From positions 496,001 to 560,000 of the forward strand of contig JAPFFF010000022.1 of the NCBI GenBank assembly GCA_039105265.1: a stretch of 64,000 bases of DNA, written 5' to 3'. Each line of letters opens with the position of its first letter. Position 1 is the stretch's first letter. The DNA comes from Tritrichomonas musculus. Lineage: Eukaryota > Parabasalia > Tritrichomonadida > Tritrichomonadidae. Positions 61,552 to 64,000 of the stretch are shown here, in pieces. The position numbers and the translations under genes were made by a program. Under the pieces are notes generated by a model. The model did not search any database. It saw nothing but the letters and a program-made list of their open reading frames with translations, and was not told the DNA's origin.

Positions 61552-64000
61552 TTAAAACTTCAAAGTTCTACAGAATTGAGGAATATTGATCTGCTGATAG
61601 GATTTACTTTTGTGAAAACAATTAGATCCATCAAGTAGGTTAAATGTAATCTCCTCACCATTATACATAAGCTCATATAACTCTTCAACACTAATATTAT
61701 GTTGCTTACAATAATTGAGAATACATTGTTTAGGAACACCTTTCATTCTAATATGATATCCTTCATTACCACATTCATCAACTAATATGTCAAGATATGA
61801 TTTCTTACCAAGTGCTATAAGTTTTCTAGAATGTACATCACCAATAGCACCATCAAATTTATCAAAGTCATTATGAAACTGACACATTTGATTACCAATC
61901 AACTGTCTCCCATATTTTGAATTATATATTTTTGCGATGCGTACAACATCATCATTCATTATGTGTATGCTATCTGTATCTTGATAATATATATTGATAC
62001 CATATTGCTCAGCAGTTGATTCATAATATGCTTACTCCATGAGAGAACAGATGTTCCAAATTGTGATAGGTTGAAGTGATGACATATTGGTTTCATCTTC
62101 TTGATGTATGCATTATTGATATTGTCACTTTCAGTGATCTCAGTGATGTAATTATAATTCCTCCAGATGTATTTATATAATTCTTCCTTAGGAACACATT
62201 TGGTTTCAGTTGGAATAGCTTTCAAAATAGACTTACCATATATACTATTGAGGAGTAGTTTAATAGTTTGCTCCAATGGATTCTTAGCCTTTTTGTATCT
62301 CAATCTAAGTCTAAATAATTTATCAATAAATCTATTAATTGTCTTATTAAAGCCTGTATCATAATAATAGCCTCTAAGTAGTTCATATTCAAAATCATAG
62401 AACTCCATCAAGTCCATAAGAATGATCTTGTCAATATAGAAATTGTTAACTGGATTGTTATCAAATATCTTGCTACCATTATCATCCTTATGGAACACCT
62501 GACCAAATTTGTAGTCAACATCACTCTTACATCTAATGTTTGTAATATTGATTTCAGCAAAGAATGTATCATACTTCAACAACTCCTCCTTGGTCACATC
62601 CAGAGGGATGACCTTAGGTTTACCTTTAGGTACACCATTCATTATCTTCATAGCAGATGGATATAATGACACAGCATCAAAATCTTGTATATATCCCTCT
62701 ACATATTGTTTCTCATTAGCAGCAGTCATAGTTCTACCTCCACTGACACATCTCAAGATGAAGTTCTGTGGCTTACCACTCAGCTCATAACATCCATCAA
62801 AGCAACCATATCTTTTAGCAAAATCATATCCAATAGCTGATATGGAGATATAATTATGTACATTGAGCATATTCAATTCAAAGGTCTCTTTGAATACTTC
62901 CTGTAGGTCTTCATTAAATTTCTCAATACCTCTCATCAACACTTCGCAATCCTTCTTGCAATAGAATTTGGCATACTTCATGATGTCTATGTTTGTTGTG
63001 TAATCATATGCATTGGCTATCTTAGCATTCTCAATCAGCTGTTTCCAATCTTGTGATATGTCATGTAGTGATTTCATATCTTTGTTCTCAGCATAATATT
63101 GTATCTGGAATTCTAATGCTGACACAATACATCTCTTTATATTATGTTCAGTATATAATTTATATGCTATTACCTCTTTATGAACATCTAAGTTGAACAT
63201 ACTAGCAAACTTCCTAAGAGGCTTATTGATTAATGAATAACTATTCCTAAATGTTATTGTCTTAACAACTTTATTGTCAGCATATTTGTTCATGATGATT
63301 TGCAATATTGTTCCACTACGCTCAAGGATGACAGGCTTCCAACCAATGGTGTTCATAAAAAAGCATGCATCATATTTCAAATTATGAAAGTATGTCAATG
63401 AGTTATGCTTTAAATAATCTAATAGCTGCTCATTGATATTGTCTCCAGTAAATGTCATAAAATGTAAATTGATTCCATTTCTCCATACAGTACAATTTAG
63501 ATATGGCTTATGAGGTGATTCAGTTGAGTTGGTTTCATAGTCACTATAATAAATCCTTGACCAATAGTGGCTCTTCTTATCATCACTCTTGACAAGTCTG
63601 CAACATAACTCCTCATCATAATTCAAATCTGTGTAGTCATTGAGGTTATTGAATTCTGTAGTGGCTAATATATTGAATTCACATCTCTTAATCTCTCTAA
63701 ACATATTCAACTCAAACATCTTCCTAAGGATTTTCATTGGTGAAGTACCTTCATTTTTATATTTAGGAGTTTTATTAACAAGACCTCTGATACATCTCCT
63801 TCTCTCAATTGGTATATGAGCATATATTTTGTCTAGCTCATCACAATGTTCCAAATAGTATGTTGTAGTCATGATGTTTTTATATATCATGTAGTGGTTC
63901 TTATATAACAATATGTTGACTGTCCTCTTAAAGTCTTTAGCCCATGGCTTCCTCCTAGTATCAATTTTAATTTGTTGTTGGTGCTTGACATCTCTAGTCT
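61552..64000 (-). pseudogene. polB: Protein-primed family B DNA polymerase of E5, broken, runs off window
   Basis: Exonuclease motifs YYSDYETN, YFHNLKYDACFF and FYCKKDCEVL are visible. The palm motifs follow: DFDAVSLYPSAM and LLNSIYGKSILK, and the DTDS-type region lies near the 3' end. A thumb-like segment has GYHIRMKGVPKQCILNY. It is more distant from the E1 enzyme than E2 is, and the OTU-like region is not in the visible part. It is convergent with the fibre-like gene, with only 3 bp between the stops. It looks broken, with about one break in the visible part. Confidence 0.9.

Larger units (their letters stand above)
54776..64000. mobile_element. Polinton E5 (right end outside window)
   Basis: Contains a repeat-rich left flank, a small gene, a probable minor capsid gene (-), a long fibre-like gene (+) and PolB (-) that runs off the window. 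The left limit is uncertain and could be the palindrome at 54491. MCP, ATPase and integrase are not seen here; they may lie beyond the edge, or E4 may be the other half. The genes show about three breaks (fibre about two, PolB about one). Confidence 0.75.

Noticed and set aside
49375-64000. Calling E4 and E5 a single Polinton
   Set aside because: Gene order mirrors E1, but GC content appears different and the junction holds a foreign giant-gene copy and a palindrome. No shared TIR is visible, so they are kept separate with the alternative noted.

Overview
The window looks like trichomonad (Trichomonas/Tritrichomonas-type parabasalid) nuclear DNA. It is very AT-rich, host genes are few and decayed, and the host remnants are families expanded in trichomonads: ankyrin repeats, BspA-like leucine-rich repeats, a TKL-type kinase fragment and a 'viral A-type inclusion'-like coiled-coil repeat protein. 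Most of the window is Maverick/Polinton DNA, a family known to be massively amplified in Trichomonas vaginalis. The species assignment is inference.

Layout. 1-~17.6 kb: Polinton E1, left end outside the window. It carries protein-primed PolB, integrase, a 1222-aa fibre-like protein, major capsid protein (MCP), two pVI-like peptides, a packaging ATPase, a 477-aa protein and several small genes; nearly whole, about two breaks. 17.6-20 kb: decayed host fragments, including an ankyrin remnant, and AT-rich DNA. ~20-22.6 kb: E2, a fragment carrying part of a PolB gene. 22.6-24.1 kb: repeat DNA, then a host coiled-coil pseudogene. 24,107-42,070: Polinton E3, inserted into that host gene, with 199-238 bp terminal inverted repeats (TIRs) starting AGTAGT and a 5-bp target duplication CATTG. 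42.2-49.2 kb: nested short inverted-repeat elements and host pseudogenes. 49.4-53.1 kb: E4, a block of Polinton capsid genes with higher GC. 53,167-54,420: a near-identical inverted copy of part of E3's giant gene. 54,491-54,775: a large AGTAGT...ACTACT palindrome. ~54.8-64 kb: E5, with a probable minor capsid gene, a fibre-like gene and PolB running off the edge. E4 and E5 could be one element split by later insertions, since together they keep E1's gene order in reverse.

Most notable. E3 is cleanly delimited and young-looking. It keeps the particle-building set (MCP, pVI-like, ATPase), yet no PolB or integrase is recognisable. Instead nearly half its length is one gene for a ~3000-residue, mostly helical repeat protein, followed by a 20-residue Arg/Thr peptide that resembles viral DNA-condensing peptides. 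It also has a family of small M-S-Y/F-x-x-T-x-A-W proteins with a shared upstream box. This suggests a distinct or helper-dependent class of Polinton. A 44-54 residue membrane protein, too short for routine gene finding, is conserved in E1, E3 and E4, and so is a divergent pVI/MCP gene pair.
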